From Actinomycetota bacterium (GTDB lineage Bacteria > Actinomycetota > Actinomycetes > S36-B12 > GCA-2699445), in contig JAGQTY010000009.1 in NCBI GenBank assembly GCA_020438795.1, positions 43,368 through 104,525 of the forward strand: a DNA stretch of 61,158 nucleotides. The letters are read 5' to 3'. Both the position numbers and the translations under genes were made by a program. Below, one piece after another: positions 1 through 8,814 of the stretch. Positions within the stretch are counted from its first letter, which is position 1. The number at the start of each line of letters is the position of its first letter. Below the pieces are notes generated by a model. That model made no database searches. It was not told the DNA's origin and saw only the letters and a list, made by a program, of their open reading frames with translations.

Positions 1-1
1 C

Positions 2-865
2 GCCAAGACCCTGGCCGCCAAGACTCTGGCCACGGTGGTCGGCGGGGACTTCAACCGGATCCAGTTCACTCCGGATCTGCTGCCCGCCGACATTCTGGGG
101 ACCCGCATCTATCAGCCGTCCACGGAGTCCTTCAGCGTGGAGCTCGGGCCGGTATTCGCCAACGTGGTCCTGGCCGACGAGATCAACCGCGCCTCACCCA
201 AGGTCCAGTCGGCGCTGCTGGAGGTCATGGCCGAGCAGCAGGTGTCCATCGGGGGCCAGACCTTCAAAGTGCCCGAGCCGTTCATCGTGCTCGCCACGCA
301 GAACCCCATCGAGAGTGAAGGCGTCTACCCCTTGCCGGAGGCGCAGCGTGACCGCTTCCTCATGAAGGTGCTGCTGAACTACCCCTCGGACCGTGAGGAG
401 GTCGAGATCGTGCGCCGGGTCTCGGTGCGCATTCCGGAAGCCTCAGCGATCCTGACTCCAACCAAGTGGCACAGGCTCCGCACGATTGCTGCCAATGCCT
501 TCGTCCACGACGCTGTCGCCGACTACGCAGTGCGACTCGTGGCAGCCACCAGGCGTCCGGCCGAGTTCGGGCTTCCCGATCTCGAGGACAAGATCAGCTA
601 CGGTGCCAGTCCCCGGGCGACGCTCGGGCTGATCGCCGCGGGCCGTGCCCTGGCCATCATGCGGGGACGCAACTACGTCCTGCCGGTCGACGTCTTCCAC
701 GTGGCTCCGGACGTGCTCCGGCACCGACTGGTCCTGTCGTACGAGGCGCTGGCCAGTGAGGTCGGCGCCGACGATGTGGTCGACCGGATCACGTCGCACA
801 TCTGGGCTCCCAAGCTCACCCCCGCCACCGAGCAGACCGCGGTCGTCGTCGGCGAGGCGGGCTGA
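2..865 (+). CDS. MoxR family AAA+ ATPase, 5' end cut by the window
   Basis: The reading frame is open from base 2, so the true start and most of the Walker A loop lie upstream; only its final AKT is visible (residues A-K-T-L at the edge). Walker B reads VLADEIN, sensor 1 is in the LATQNP stretch, and the arginine-rich sensor 2 region and the C-terminal lid (SYGASPRA) are present. MoxR ATPases act as chaperones that remodel or insert cofactors into partner proteins, often proteins with VWA domains. The next two genes, a DUF58 protein and a VWA membrane protein, are the usual MoxR partners and follow with a 3-bp gap and then a 4-bp overlap, so one operon is likely. The actual substrate cannot be told from sequence. 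Confidence 0.93.
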   Translation, partial: AKTLAAKTLATVVGGDFNRIQFTPDLLPADILGTRIYQPSTESFSVELGPVFANVVLADEINRASPKVQSALLEVMAEQQVSIGGQTFKVPEPFIVLATQNPIESEGVYPLPEAQRDRFLMKVLLNYPSDREEVEIVRRVSVRIPEASAILTPTKWHRLRTIAANAFVHDAVADYAVRLVAATRRPAEFGLPDLEDKISYGASPRATLGLIAAGRALAIMRGRNYVLPVDVFHVAPDVLRHRLVLSYEALASEVGADDVVDRITSHIWAPKLTPATEQTAVVVGEAG

Positions 866-868
866 GCA

Positions 869-1777
869 GTGAAGACACCCACCGCCGAGGTGCTGCGGGG
901 CGCCGGGGGATTCCAGCAGCTGGAACTGGCCGTACGGATCAAGCTCGACGGCCTGCTGCACGGCGAGAATCTCACCAGGCAGTACGGGCCCGGTTCCGAG
1001 CGAGGTGAGAGCCGCTCCTATCAGCCCGGTGACGATGCTCGTCGGATCGACTGGAGCGTCACGGCGCGGATGAACGAGCTCTACGTCCGCGACACCATCG
1101 CCGACAGGGAGCTTGAGACTTGGCTCGTGGTCGACGGCAGTGCCAGCCTGGACTTCGGTACCGCGGACTGGGAGAAGCGAGATCTGGCGATCACTGCAGC
1201 CGGCGCGTTCAGTCTGCTCGGCACCAAGCCGGGGGACCGGACCGGCTCCATCGTCTTCGACGCCGAGGGTGAACACATGAGTCCGCCCCGTGGCGGTCGC
1301 CAGCCCGTGCTGCACCTGCTTCGACGCCTCGAACAGCGACCACGCCAGGATGCCGGCCGTGCCTCGCTGGCCAGTGCGCTGAAGCTCACCAATCGCGTGG
1401 CCAAGCGGCGGGGCCGGATCGTGATCATTGCCGACCTGCTGGACACCGATGACTGGGCCAGGGAACTGCGCTATCTGCGCTCCCGGCACGAGGTGATCGT
1501 GGCGCATGTTGTCGATCCGCGGGAGTGGTCGCTGCCGCCTGTCGGCCTGGTCACCTTCGTGGATCCGGAGACCGGCGAGACCTTCGAGGTGCAGACGAGC
1601 AGCCGCTCGACCAGACGGAGATTCGCGGCAGCGAGTGCTGAGCGGTTGTCAGAACTGGAGGAACGGGTGATGAGTTCAGGGGCGCAATACGTGCGGCTTT
1701 CCACAGACTCCGACTGGTTGCTGGACCTGGTCGCGTTCGTGGTCCGGTCCCGTCGATTGGGGGTGCCGGCGGCATGA
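869..1777 (+). CDS. DUF58 domain protein (MoxR partner)
   Basis: A 302-residue protein starting at GTG 869, three bases after the MoxR stop. The DUF58 signature is clear around residues 45-65: GERGESRSYQPGDDARRIDW, followed by RD and a VWA-like fold with VVDGSASLDFG, where the metal-site serines are partly kept. DUF58 proteins accompany MoxR ATPases and VWA proteins in bacterial operons thought to assemble or stabilise envelope proteins; no enzymatic activity is established. No transmembrane segment is visible, unlike many DUF58 proteins that carry two N-terminal helices, so this one is probably a cytoplasmic or peripheral form. Its stop overlaps the next start. Confidence 0.9.
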   Translation: MKTPTAEVLRGAGGFQQLELAVRIKLDGLLHGENLTRQYGPGSERGESRSYQPGDDARRIDWSVTARMNELYVRDTIADRELETWLVVDGSASLDFGTADWEKRDLAITAAGAFSLLGTKPGDRTGSIVFDAEGEHMSPPRGGRQPVLHLLRRLEQRPRQDAGRASLASALKLTNRVAKRRGRIVIIADLLDTDDWARELRYLRSRHEVIVAHVVDPREWSLPPVGLVTFVDPETGETFEVQTSSRSTRRRFAAASAERLSELEERVMSSGAQYVRLSTDSDWLLDLVAFVVRSRRLGVPAA

Positions 1778-2733
1778 CCTTCCTGGCGCCTGGTCTGCTG
1801 TGGCTGCTCCTGCTCGTTGTGGCGGTGGTGGCCCTCTACGTCGTCCTGCTGCTGCGCAGGCCCAAATATGCCGTGCGGTTCACCAACGTCGAACTGCTCA
1901 AGTCCGTTGCGCCGAGACGACCCGGCTGGCGACGGCACCTGCCCGCTGCCCTCGTTCTCGCAGCGCTGATCCTGCTCGCGCTCGGTCTGGCCAAACCCGT
2001 GCATGAGACGCAGGTGGCCAAGGAGTCCGAGATCGTGATGCTCAACATCGACGTATCCCGGTCGATGTCGGCCACAGACGTTTCACCCACGCGGCTGGCG
2101 GCGGCGACCGAGGCCGCCGCCGACTTCGTTTCCGGTCTGCCGGAAGGGGTGCAGGTCGGACTGGTCGCCTTCTCCGACACCGCCGATCTCCTTGTTGCGC
2201 CGACGGCGGACCGGCAACAGGTGGAAGCGGCCATCGCAGACCTCGAGCCGGTCTCAAGCACGGCGACCGGCGATGCGATCATCACCTCGCTGAACGCGAT
2301 CGAGTCGGCGGAGCGCTCTGCCGGAGTGACGCCCCAGGAGGGGGACACGCCGGCAGCGATCGTGCTGCTTGCTGATGGCGATCAGAAGGTCGGTGTGCCT
2401 CTGGAGGAGGCCGCGGCCGAGGCGGCTGATGCCGGTGTGCCGGTCAACACCATCACCTTCGGCACTCAGTCCGGCACCGTCACCGTGGACGGCATGGAGA
2501 TTCCGGTACCGCCCAATCCCCAGGCGATGGCCGAGCTGGCCGATGCCACCGGCGGGGAGGCTTTCGACGCCAGGAACAGTGACGAGCTGCGCAACGTGTA
2601 CAGCCAGATTCAGGGCGAGGTCGGTTTCACGACCGAGGACAGCGACCTGTGGCCCTGGTTCGTTGCCGCCGCCTTCGTCCTGCTGCTGCTCGGGGCCAGC
2701 GGCGCCATCATCTGGACGGGCAGGTTCCTGTGA
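1774..2733 (+). CDS. VWA domain membrane protein, BatA-like
   Basis: A 319-residue protein whose ATG overlaps the DUF58 stop (ATGA). It has an N-terminal membrane segment (about 5-27), a second one (about 55-72), a VWA domain with an intact MIDAS motif D-V-S-R-S near residue 90, and a C-terminal helix (WPWFVAAAFVLLLLGASGA). This is the BatA/Aerotolerance-type layout, with the VWA domain exposed between membrane anchors. Together with the preceding MoxR and DUF58 genes it forms the canonical MoxR-DUF58-VWA module; the role is inferred as metal-dependent protein binding in envelope quality control. A strong hairpin follows the stop codon. Confidence 0.9.
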   Translation: MTFLAPGLLWLLLLVVAVVALYVVLLLRRPKYAVRFTNVELLKSVAPRRPGWRRHLPAALVLAALILLALGLAKPVHETQVAKESEIVMLNIDVSRSMSATDVSPTRLAAATEAAADFVSGLPEGVQVGLVAFSDTADLLVAPTADRQQVEAAIADLEPVSSTATGDAIITSLNAIESAERSAGVTPQEGDTPAAIVLLADGDQKVGVPLEEAAAEAADAGVPVNTITFGTQSGTVTVDGMEIPVPPNPQAMAELADATGGEAFDARNSDELRNVYSQIQGEVGFTTEDSDLWPWFVAAAFVLLLLGASGAIIWTGRFL

Positions 2734-2736
2734 CCC

Positions 2737-2758
2737 GCCGGCCCGGGATCGGGCCGGC
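2737..2758 (+). terminator. GC-rich hairpin after the MoxR/VWA operon
   Basis: A perfect 9-bp inverted repeat (GCCGGCCCG / CGGGCCGGC) with a 4-base GGAT loop begins four bases after the VWA stop codon. There is no U-tract, as is common for actinobacterial hairpin terminators. It separates the MoxR operon from the ABC transporter genes. Confidence 0.6.
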
Positions 2759-2885
2759 GCCATCAGGGCGACGACGAACGCGGATGCGGCGGCTGATCCT
2801 GATCGCAGGCTCCTGGACCTTGTGGGTCGCCACAGCGATTGCTGACTGAGTGGCCCGAACGGCACCCGACCGGAGCCCTTCCCAA

Positions 2886-2891
2886 TAGACT
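2886..2891 (+). promoter_or_regulatory. Possible -10 hexamer TAGACT of a leaderless transcript
   Basis: TAGACT ends six bases before the ATG at 2898, the spacing expected when transcription begins at or next to the start codon. No Shine-Dalgarno sequence is visible in front of this ATG. No convincing -35 was found. Confidence 0.35.
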
Positions 2892-2897
2892 CCAGTC

Positions 2898-3953
2898 ATG
2901 CGCGCCATGATCGTGAAGGAATTCCGCGAACTGCGCAGGGACCGCAGAACGCTGGGAATGCTGATCGGCATGCCGATCCTGCTGTTGCTGGTCTTCGGCT
3001 ACGCCGCCAACTTCTCGGTGTCGGACATCCCGACCGCGATTGTCGGTCCAGCAGCACAGCAGGTCGCCGATCAGGTGCAGGCGGCCAACAGCCCGTTCGA
3101 CGTGACCGAGGTGCTGCCCCAGGACGACAAGGACAGCGCCACGACGCTATTGGTGGACAATGAAGTGTCGGTGGCGATCGTCACCGGCGTGCAGCCGCCC
3201 GAGGCACTCATCGACGGAGCCTCACTGTTCTCCGCGCAGACGGCGGTCTCCGCCATTCACGCCTCGGGTCTGGATGTGCAGATCGACGTCCTGTTCAACC
3301 CCGACCTCACCACGGCCTGGGTCATGGTCCCGGCGATCATCGGACTCATCCTGACCTTCATCGGCACCGTCATAACGAGCATCGGGCTGGTGCGGGAACG
3401 GGAGTCCGGAACGCTTGAGCAATTGGCCGTCATGCCGATCCGGCCGAGCTCGGTGATCCTCGGCAAGATCGTGCCCTACTTCATACTGGCCGCCCTGGAC
3501 ATGACCGCGGTGACCCTGCTCGGTATGTGGTTGTTCGGCGTGCCGTTCAACGGCAACCCACTGGTGTTCGCACTCGGATCGGCGCTGTTCCTCTTCGTGG
3601 TGCTGGGGCTCGGCGTCTTCATCTCAACGATCTCGAGCACGGTCGGGCAGGCGATCCAGACGGCATTCTTCTTCCTGCTCCCACAGATTCTGCTGTCGGG
3701 CATGATCTTCCCGCTGGATGCCATCCCCTGGGGTGTGCGCTGGATCAGCTACCTGCTCCCGCTCACCTACTTCGTGGAGATCTCGCAAGGGGTGATGCTG
3801 CGTGGCACACCCATCGACCATCTCTGGATCCCGATGGTGGTGCTGGCCGGGATGGCGGTGCTCGTGTTCGCAGGCGCGGTCGCCCGGTTCCGCAGGGACC
3901 TCGGTCCCTCCAAACACCAGATCCGCAAGGCCGCGGAGGCGGTGGCCACGTGA
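2898..3953 (+). CDS. ABC-2 type transporter permease
   Basis: A 351-residue membrane protein with the ABC2_membrane_3 architecture: one N-terminal helix (about 21-40), a roughly 120-residue extracytoplasmic domain, then five helices. The conserved RERESGTLEQLAVMPIRP stretch before the third helix is typical of the YhhJ/YbhS/YbhR/DrrB-like exporter permeases. It is followed, with GTGA overlaps, by two ATPase genes that together resemble E. coli YbhF cut in two. Export of a drug, lipid or other hydrophobic compound is likely; the substrate is unknown. Only one permease gene is present, so it would act as a homodimer. Confidence 0.9.
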   Translation: MRAMIVKEFRELRRDRRTLGMLIGMPILLLLVFGYAANFSVSDIPTAIVGPAAQQVADQVQAANSPFDVTEVLPQDDKDSATTLLVDNEVSVAIVTGVQPPEALIDGASLFSAQTAVSAIHASGLDVQIDVLFNPDLTTAWVMVPAIIGLILTFIGTVITSIGLVRERESGTLEQLAVMPIRPSSVILGKIVPYFILAALDMTAVTLLGMWLFGVPFNGNPLVFALGSALFLFVVLGLGVFISTISSTVGQAIQTAFFFLLPQILLSGMIFPLDAIPWGVRWISYLLPLTYFVEISQGVMLRGTPIDHLWIPMVVLAGMAVLVFAGAVARFRRDLGPSKHQIRKAAEAVAT

Positions 3954-4762
3954 GTGCGTTCGGCGTCGAGGAGCTGACGGTCCGCTACGGGGATACGATT
4001 GCCCTCGACGACATCACGCTGAGTCTGCCTGCCGGTGAGGTGACTGCTGTCGTCGGTGGTGACGGCGCGGGCAAGTCCACGCTGCTTGCCGCACTCGTGG
4101 GGCTGGTCGCTCCCAGCATGGGCGTTGTCAGGGCGCCGGACGACGCCCACCTCGGTTATCTGCCCGCGTCCGCGGGCAGCTGGGCCGAGCTCACGGTGAT
4201 GCAGAACATGATGTTCACTGCTGAGGTCTTCGGTGACGTGGAAGCAGCTCGCGTCGAGGAACTCCTGAGAAGGGCGCAGCTGTGGCAGGCTCGAGACCGC
4301 CTTGCGCGTGCGCTGTCGGGTGGCATGCGCAAGAAGCTCGGCTTCTGCATGGCCGTTGCCTCAAGTCCGGAGTTGATCGTTCTGGACGAGCCCAGCACGG
4401 GAGTCGACCCGGTCAGCAGGGTGGAGCTCTGGCGGCTGATCGCCGATGCTGCCGTCTCAGGAGCGGCAGTCGTCATGGCCTCCACCTACCTGGACGAGGC
4501 AGAGCGCGCCAATCGCGTGCTCGCCCTCGACCACGGCGCTGCGCTGCTGCAAGGACAGCCGGACGAGTTGCGTTCTGCGATGCCTGGCGCCGTTGCCCGG
4601 GTCGATGAGCCCCGCGACCCACGCCTGGCCTGGCGCTACGGCCGGGGCTACCGGGAGTGGTTCCCGGACGCGAACACGCCGGTGCCCGCCGAGGAACCCG
4701 ATCTCGAGACGGCCGTGATTGTGGCCTCCCTGGCACGCGAGCTCGAGGGTGGTCGCTTGTGA
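3950..4762 (+). CDS. ABC transporter ATP-binding protein (YbhF N-half-like)
   Basis: A 270-residue nucleotide-binding protein. The start chosen is GTG 3950, which overlaps the permease stop by 4 bp; longer open frames upstream lie inside the permease gene. Walker A is GGDGAGKST, the signature is LSGGMRKK, Walker B is LIVLDEP with STGVDP as D-loop, and the switch residue position (usually His) reads T in MASTYLDE. The C-terminal tail carries WFPDANTPVP-type sequence seen in the first half of YbhF-type ATPases. It most likely pairs with the next gene product as a heterodimeric ATPase on the upstream permease. Confidence 0.9.
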   Translation: MSAFGVEELTVRYGDTIALDDITLSLPAGEVTAVVGGDGAGKSTLLAALVGLVAPSMGVVRAPDDAHLGYLPASAGSWAELTVMQNMMFTAEVFGDVEAARVEELLRRAQLWQARDRLARALSGGMRKKLGFCMAVASSPELIVLDEPSTGVDPVSRVELWRLIADAAVSGAAVVMASTYLDEAERANRVLALDHGAALLQGQPDELRSAMPGAVARVDEPRDPRLAWRYGRGYREWFPDANTPVPAEEPDLETAVIVASLARELEGGRL

Positions 4763-5628
4763 GTCAGGATCCGTTGCTGCAGGCTGACCGGCTGTCGCGC
4801 CGCTTCGGCGCTTTCACCGCCGTGGACGATGTGAGCTTCACAGTCGGGCCGGGAGAGGTGGTCGGGTTGCTCGGTGCCAACGGCGCGGGCAAGACCACGG
4901 TGATCAGAATGCTGCTGGGGCTGCTGGCACCCACTGCCGGACGAGCGTTGCTGCTCGGTCAGGTCCCCGACCTCGACGTCAGGCGCCGGCTCGGCTACGT
5001 GCCCCAGAGTATGGGCCTCTATCAGGATCTGAGCGTGGAGCAGAACCTCGAGTTCAGCGCAGGCTCCTACGACGCCCCGGTGGCCGTTCTGAAGCCGCCA
5101 CTGCTCGAGCTCAGAGATCGGCTGGTCGGCGATCTCTCACTGGGGCTGCAGCGGCAACTCGCCTTTGTGGTGGCCCTGCAGCACCGTCCCGAGGTGCTGG
5201 TGCTTGACGAACCCACTTCCGGGGTCGGTCCGCTCTCCCGCGCAGGGCTGTGGGACACGATCCGGGGTGAGGCCGAACATGGCACCGGTGTGCTGGTGAC
5301 CACGCACTACATGAGTGAGGCGGCCGAATGCGATCGGCTGCTGCTGATGTTCGCCGGCCGGCTCATCGCCGCGGGGTCGGAGGCCGATCTCATCGGTGAC
5401 ACCACGGCCGTGGCGGTCAGCACGCAGGACTGGGCGGCCGCCTTCAAGGTCCTCGGGGACGCGGGGGAGCCGGTGACGCTCGTGGGCAGGGGTGTGCGTG
5501 TCGCCGACCGGGACGCGCGGCAAGTCGCTCGGCTGTTGTCGGATGCCGGTGTGCCTGCCACGTGCGACCAGGTGCCCGCCACGATCGAGGAGCGGATGGC
5601 GAGCCTGGCCAGCGGGAGCGGGGCGTAG
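4759..5628 (+). CDS. ABC transporter ATP-binding protein with degenerate signature (YbhF C-half-like)
   Basis: A 289-residue ATPase starting at GTG 4759, a 4-bp overlap with the first ATPase. Walker A (GANGAGKTT) and Walker B (VLVLDEP) are intact and the switch histidine is present (TTHYMSE). The signature motif is LSLGLQRQ, not LSGGQ, and the D-loop reads SGVGP where SGVDP is normal. A degenerate LxLG signature is typical of the second half of YbhF-like proteins, which supports the view that the two genes are a split YbhF; the Asp-to-Gly change in the D-loop is not something I expect in the family. One degenerate ATP site in a heterodimer is compatible with transport. Confidence 0.88.
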   Translation: MSQDPLLQADRLSRRFGAFTAVDDVSFTVGPGEVVGLLGANGAGKTTVIRMLLGLLAPTAGRALLLGQVPDLDVRRRLGYVPQSMGLYQDLSVEQNLEFSAGSYDAPVAVLKPPLLELRDRLVGDLSLGLQRQLAFVVALQHRPEVLVLDEPTSGVGPLSRAGLWDTIRGEAEHGTGVLVTTHYMSEAAECDRLLLMFAGRLIAAGSEADLIGDTTAVAVSTQDWAAAFKVLGDAGEPVTLVGRGVRVADRDARQVARLLSDAGVPATCDQVPATIEERMASLASGSGA

Positions 5629-5754
5629 CTCGCTGAACATGAGGTGTTCTTCATCACCCTAGCGTGGCGCTTGTCTGGCGCCCACCAGGCTCCTGCAATA
5701 CTCTGGGTGTGAGTACGGTGACCACTTGCTGGCATCGAGACGAAGGAGATTCCC

Positions 5755-6189
5755 ATGCGACGTCGCATGATGAAGTCCAAGATCCATCGGGCACGTGTCA
5801 CGGATGCCCACCTCGACTATGTGGGCTCAGTCTCGCTGGACCCTGAGCTCATGGAGCTCGCCGACATCCTCGTCGGTGAACAGGTTCAGATCGTTGATAT
5901 CGACAACGGTCAGCGATTCGAGACCTATGCCATCGAGGGCCAGCCCGGCGAGGTCTGCCTGAACGGGGCAGCGGCTCGCCTGGTCCATCCCGGCGACAAG
6001 GTGATCGTCATCACCTACGCCGACTACGACCGTGAGGAGATCAAGGAGTACCGGCCCACGGTGGTCCACGTGGATGACCTGAATCGTCCGGTTTCGGAGG
6101 AGGTCGCTCACGAATTGCGGGGTGGGCCGCTGGCGGTGGCCACGTCGACTGGATCAAGGCCCCACCGAGGCTCTACGATTCCTGGGTGA
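5755..6189 (+). CDS. panD: Aspartate 1-decarboxylase precursor
   Basis: PanD makes beta-alanine from L-aspartate for pantothenate and coenzyme A. The 144-residue proenzyme contains the self-cleavage site at Gly24-Ser25 (YVGSVSLD), the same numbering as E. coli PanD; Ser25 becomes the pyruvoyl group. The VNGAAA-like segment ([16 protein letters not shown]) and YAI are conserved. A strong ribosome site, GAAGGAG, lies 7-8 bases before ATG 5755. Some 20 C-terminal residues beyond the usual core are extra, as in other actinobacterial PanD. The stop overlaps the start of the next gene by 4 bp. No other pantothenate gene is nearby. Confidence 0.96.
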   Translation: MRRRMMKSKIHRARVTDAHLDYVGSVSLDPELMELADILVGEQVQIVDIDNGQRFETYAIEGQPGEVCLNGAAARLVHPGDKVIVITYADYDREEIKEYRPTVVHVDDLNRPVSEEVAHELRGGPLAVATSTGSRPHRGSTIPG

Positions 6190-7445
6190 GCCCTTCATCG
6201 GAGCGACCGGCCCAGCAGCCGGAGCCGGGCGAGGAGTCGCAGCCCGACGCGCCGGCTATGGATGTGGGTGGCGCGGCTGCTGCTGAGCCAGCAGCGACAT
6301 CCGACAGCACTGAGAGTGGCGGCACGGCTGCGAATGGCGATGCCCCGTCGGCGGATGAACAGGCAAGGGCTCACTTGGGCGCCAGTTCCGGGCTGGACAA
6401 GAAGCGCACCATCATCGGCGGCATCATCGCCGTCATCTTCCTTGCCATCGTCTTCTGGCGAGTGATTCCACAGATCGGTGACTACTCAGCGGCGGTCGAG
6501 TCCCTGCAGGCGATGACGATCTGGTCCCTGATCGCGCTGATTGTGGCCGTGGTCATCTACAACTTCATCTACGGCTGGCCGTTCGTCGCCGCGGTGCCGG
6601 GTCTGAAGTACCGGCAGGGCTTTGTGGTGAACGAGTCCGCCTTCCTGGTATCCAACGGGATCCCTGGCGGCGGCGCCTTCGGCCTCGGACTCCAGTACGC
6701 GCAGCTCACGTCGTACAAGGCCACGCCGACGGCTGCCACGGCAGGTATCGGCGCAACGGGGGTCTGGAGCATCTTCGTCACACTCGGGCTGCCCACCACG
6801 GGTATCGCGGCACTGGCGCTCAGCGGCGATGATGCCAGCGGATACATCTGGGCGGCGATCATCGCCATCGGGATCCTGGCCGCGGTGATCGGACTGTTCG
6901 CCCTGATCCTGTGGTCGGAGAAGTTCGCGGTGAAGCTCGGCCATTTCGGTAACCGGCTGGTCAACCCGATCCTGGCGAGGTTCAAGAAGCACGACTGGCA
7001 GGTGCATCTCGAGGACACCATCCTCGACCTCCGCAACGACATCGTCGACCTGGTGAAGCGCCGCTGGATCGTGATCACCATTTCCCAGATCGGGGTCTCG
7101 TGGAGCCAGTTCGCCATTCTCTATGTGGCCCTGCTCGCGGTCTCCGGTGACAACACGATCTCACTGCTTGCGGCGTACGGAAGCTGGGCGGTCAGCCAGA
7201 TCGGCATCATGATCCCGATAACGCCGGGTGGTCTCGGCACGGTGGACGCCGCCCTGATCGGCCTGCTCCAGGCCGCCGGTGCGGATGTTGGGGATGCTAC
7301 TGCGGCTGCGCTGGTCTGGCGTGCCAGTTCCTATGTGCCGCAGATGGCGATCGGGCTCGGGTGTATCTTCTTCTGGCGCTGGGAAGAAGCGCGGCGCCGC
7401 AAGGCGGAGGCCGACGAGGCCGGGACCGCACAACCGGCGACCTGA
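6186..7445 (+). CDS. UPF0104/lysylphosphatidylglycerol synthase transmembrane family protein
   Basis: A 419-residue protein with an acidic, Ala/Pro/Ser-rich cytoplasmic N-terminus (about 1-70) and then about eight membrane helices. The pattern of conserved glycines ([15 protein letters not shown] and [17 protein letters not shown]) marks the flippase-like membrane domain shared by MprF and the UPF0104/AglD-associated family. There is no synthase domain, so it is not a lysyl-transferase; lipid or polyprenol-linked translocation is inferred. The GTG start overlaps the panD stop by 4 bp, and a TACGAT hexamer at 6175-6180 could allow an additional leaderless transcript. Confidence 0.85.
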   Translation: MSPSSERPAQQPEPGEESQPDAPAMDVGGAAAAEPAATSDSTESGGTAANGDAPSADEQARAHLGASSGLDKKRTIIGGIIAVIFLAIVFWRVIPQIGDYSAAVESLQAMTIWSLIALIVAVVIYNFIYGWPFVAAVPGLKYRQGFVVNESAFLVSNGIPGGGAFGLGLQYAQLTSYKATPTAATAGIGATGVWSIFVTLGLPTTGIAALALSGDDASGYIWAAIIAIGILAAVIGLFALILWSEKFAVKLGHFGNRLVNPILARFKKHDWQVHLEDTILDLRNDIVDLVKRRWIVITISQIGVSWSQFAILYVALLAVSGDNTISLLAAYGSWAVSQIGIMIPITPGGLGTVDAALIGLLQAAGADVGDATAAALVWRASSYVPQMAIGLGCIFFWRWEEARRRKAEADEAGTAQPAT

Positions 7446-7613
7446 TCCTGGCCTGCCGGCTGCCTGGGGTCGGCCTCATAGCGGCGGCAACGCTCAGACT
7501 CTGCGGCCGCTATTGCCGTTGTGGAGTCCCGATTTCCGTGTCATGGAACCGGCCTCGTCCACAGATCCGCACAGGCAGGCCGTGAGGAGGTGGTCGCGGT
7601 CCAGCCTGGAAGC

Positions 7614-8558
7614 ATGAACCACTGCCCACGACGCTGCGACCCGGCACCCGAGGACCTGATACCCGTGCTGCCAACGCTGCTGGGGCACCGTCCCAGCGAC
7701 AGTCTGGTCGCCATCTATCACCGCGCTGAGCACCCAGTGCTCAGCGCCCGTATCGACTGGGGACACGCGCGGCTGCGAACTGGTGCGGTTACCCACCACC
7801 TCAGCGCGGTCGGGCAGCGTTCGGGGGCCCGGAGCGCAGTCCTGCTGGTCATCGAGCCTGCTGACGTGCCGGGAGCGACAGCGCCTGTCAGCACGCTCGA
7901 GGTGGTCCGGGCGGTGGCATCGATCTGGCCCGACGAGGGACCGGCGCTGCGCTGGACGTGCGTGGTCGCGTCCGATCACTGGTCCTCGCCGGAGTGCGAG
8001 CGCGATTGTCCGGAATCCGGGCACTCCTGTGAGCTTCCCCGGGCCGGTCCGAGCCGTGACGAGGTTCTCGCCGAGGTCACGGCCCGTGACGAGGTTGCTG
8101 CATCGCAACTCAGGGAACTGCTGCACACCCGAGCCACCGTGCCGACGACCCCGGTACCGGTCCGCGTGGCCCAGGAGCTTGATGCGCGTCTCGGCGGCCA
8201 GCGCCACGTGCTGGTTCGTCTCCTACGCGATCTGCAGGATGCTGCCTACCGCGACCGGTTCCTGCGACGGATGACAGCAGACACCACTGACTGGCAGGAT
8301 CAGCACCTCCGCTGGCAGGCGCTACTGGCCGTGACCCCGCTGGAACACTGTGCGCCGGTCGCGACGATCGCTGGACTGGCCGCCTGGCAGGCGGGGGATG
8401 GCCTGCGGGCCAGCATCGCCTACCGGATCGCGCTGGATGCCGACCCCGACTACCGCCTTGCGCGGCTCCTGCTGACCGGCCTGCAGGCGGGCCTGCCGCC
8501 ATCGATGTGGGTGCATTGCCTGCGGGCAGGCCCTGCCCCGCGAGCCGGACACCAGTGA
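7614..8558 (+). CDS. DUF4192 domain protein
   Basis: A 314-residue protein matching the actinobacterial DUF4192 family: the N-terminal PEDLIPVLPTLLGHRPSDSL segment and the C-terminal LTPLEHCAPVATIAGLAAW...GDGLRASIAYRIAL...DPDYRLARLL segment are diagnostic, the latter resembling a TPR-like fold. Function is unknown. I placed the start at ATG 7614, just before the conserved block; an in-frame GTG at 7590 is possible but overlaps a GAGGAGG stretch that could itself be the ribosome site. No membrane or signal segment is seen. Confidence 0.82.
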   Translation: MNHCPRRCDPAPEDLIPVLPTLLGHRPSDSLVAIYHRAEHPVLSARIDWGHARLRTGAVTHHLSAVGQRSGARSAVLLVIEPADVPGATAPVSTLEVVRAVASIWPDEGPALRWTCVVASDHWSSPECERDCPESGHSCELPRAGPSRDEVLAEVTARDEVAASQLRELLHTRATVPTTPVPVRVAQELDARLGGQRHVLVRLLRDLQDAAYRDRFLRRMTADTTDWQDQHLRWQALLAVTPLEHCAPVATIAGLAAWQAGDGLRASIAYRIALDADPDYRLARLLLTGLQAGLPPSMWVHCLRAGPAPRAGHQ

Positions 8559-8586
8559 CTCGAGCGAGGCCCGGCAGGACACCCCG

Positions 8587-8802
8587 ATGTTGAGGCGCAA
8601 TGATGGGACTGAGTCTGGAGCCGAGATGCCGCCCGAAGTCGTCGTACACGTCATGCAGGTCATCCTGGCTGTGAGTGCCCTCATCGTCGCCGGCCTGATC
8701 GTCTGGTTGACCACGACCATTGTGCGCCAGAACCTTTCGGATCGTCGGGCGCAGCAGGGCCTCCGGGGTTCCAGCGTCCCTGAGCCGCCCGGTTCCGCGT
8801 GA
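8587..8802 (+). CDS. Small single-pass membrane protein, unknown
   Basis: A 71-residue protein with one hydrophobic helix (VMQVILAVSALIVAGLIVWL) followed by a basic, polar tail. An internal ATG at 8626 has a better-placed GGAG and would give 58 residues starting MPPEVVVHV, so the true protein may be the shorter one. It sits between the DUF4192 gene and a DNA glycosylase gene with short gaps on both sides. I recognise no family. Confidence 0.5.
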   Translation: MLRRNDGTESGAEMPPEVVVHVMQVILAVSALIVAGLIVWLTTTIVRQNLSDRRAQQGLRGSSVPEPPGSA

Positions 8803-8814
8803 GACAATCGGCGC

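Noticed and set aside
443..1507. Long minus-strand frame opposite the MoxR/DUF58 genes
   Set aside because: A shadow frame of well-supported genes, with biased composition and no family similarity.
2730..2849. A 39-residue GTG frame after the VWA gene
   Set aside because: It covers the terminator-like hairpin, is very Arg/Pro-rich and matches nothing; most likely chance in GC-rich DNA.
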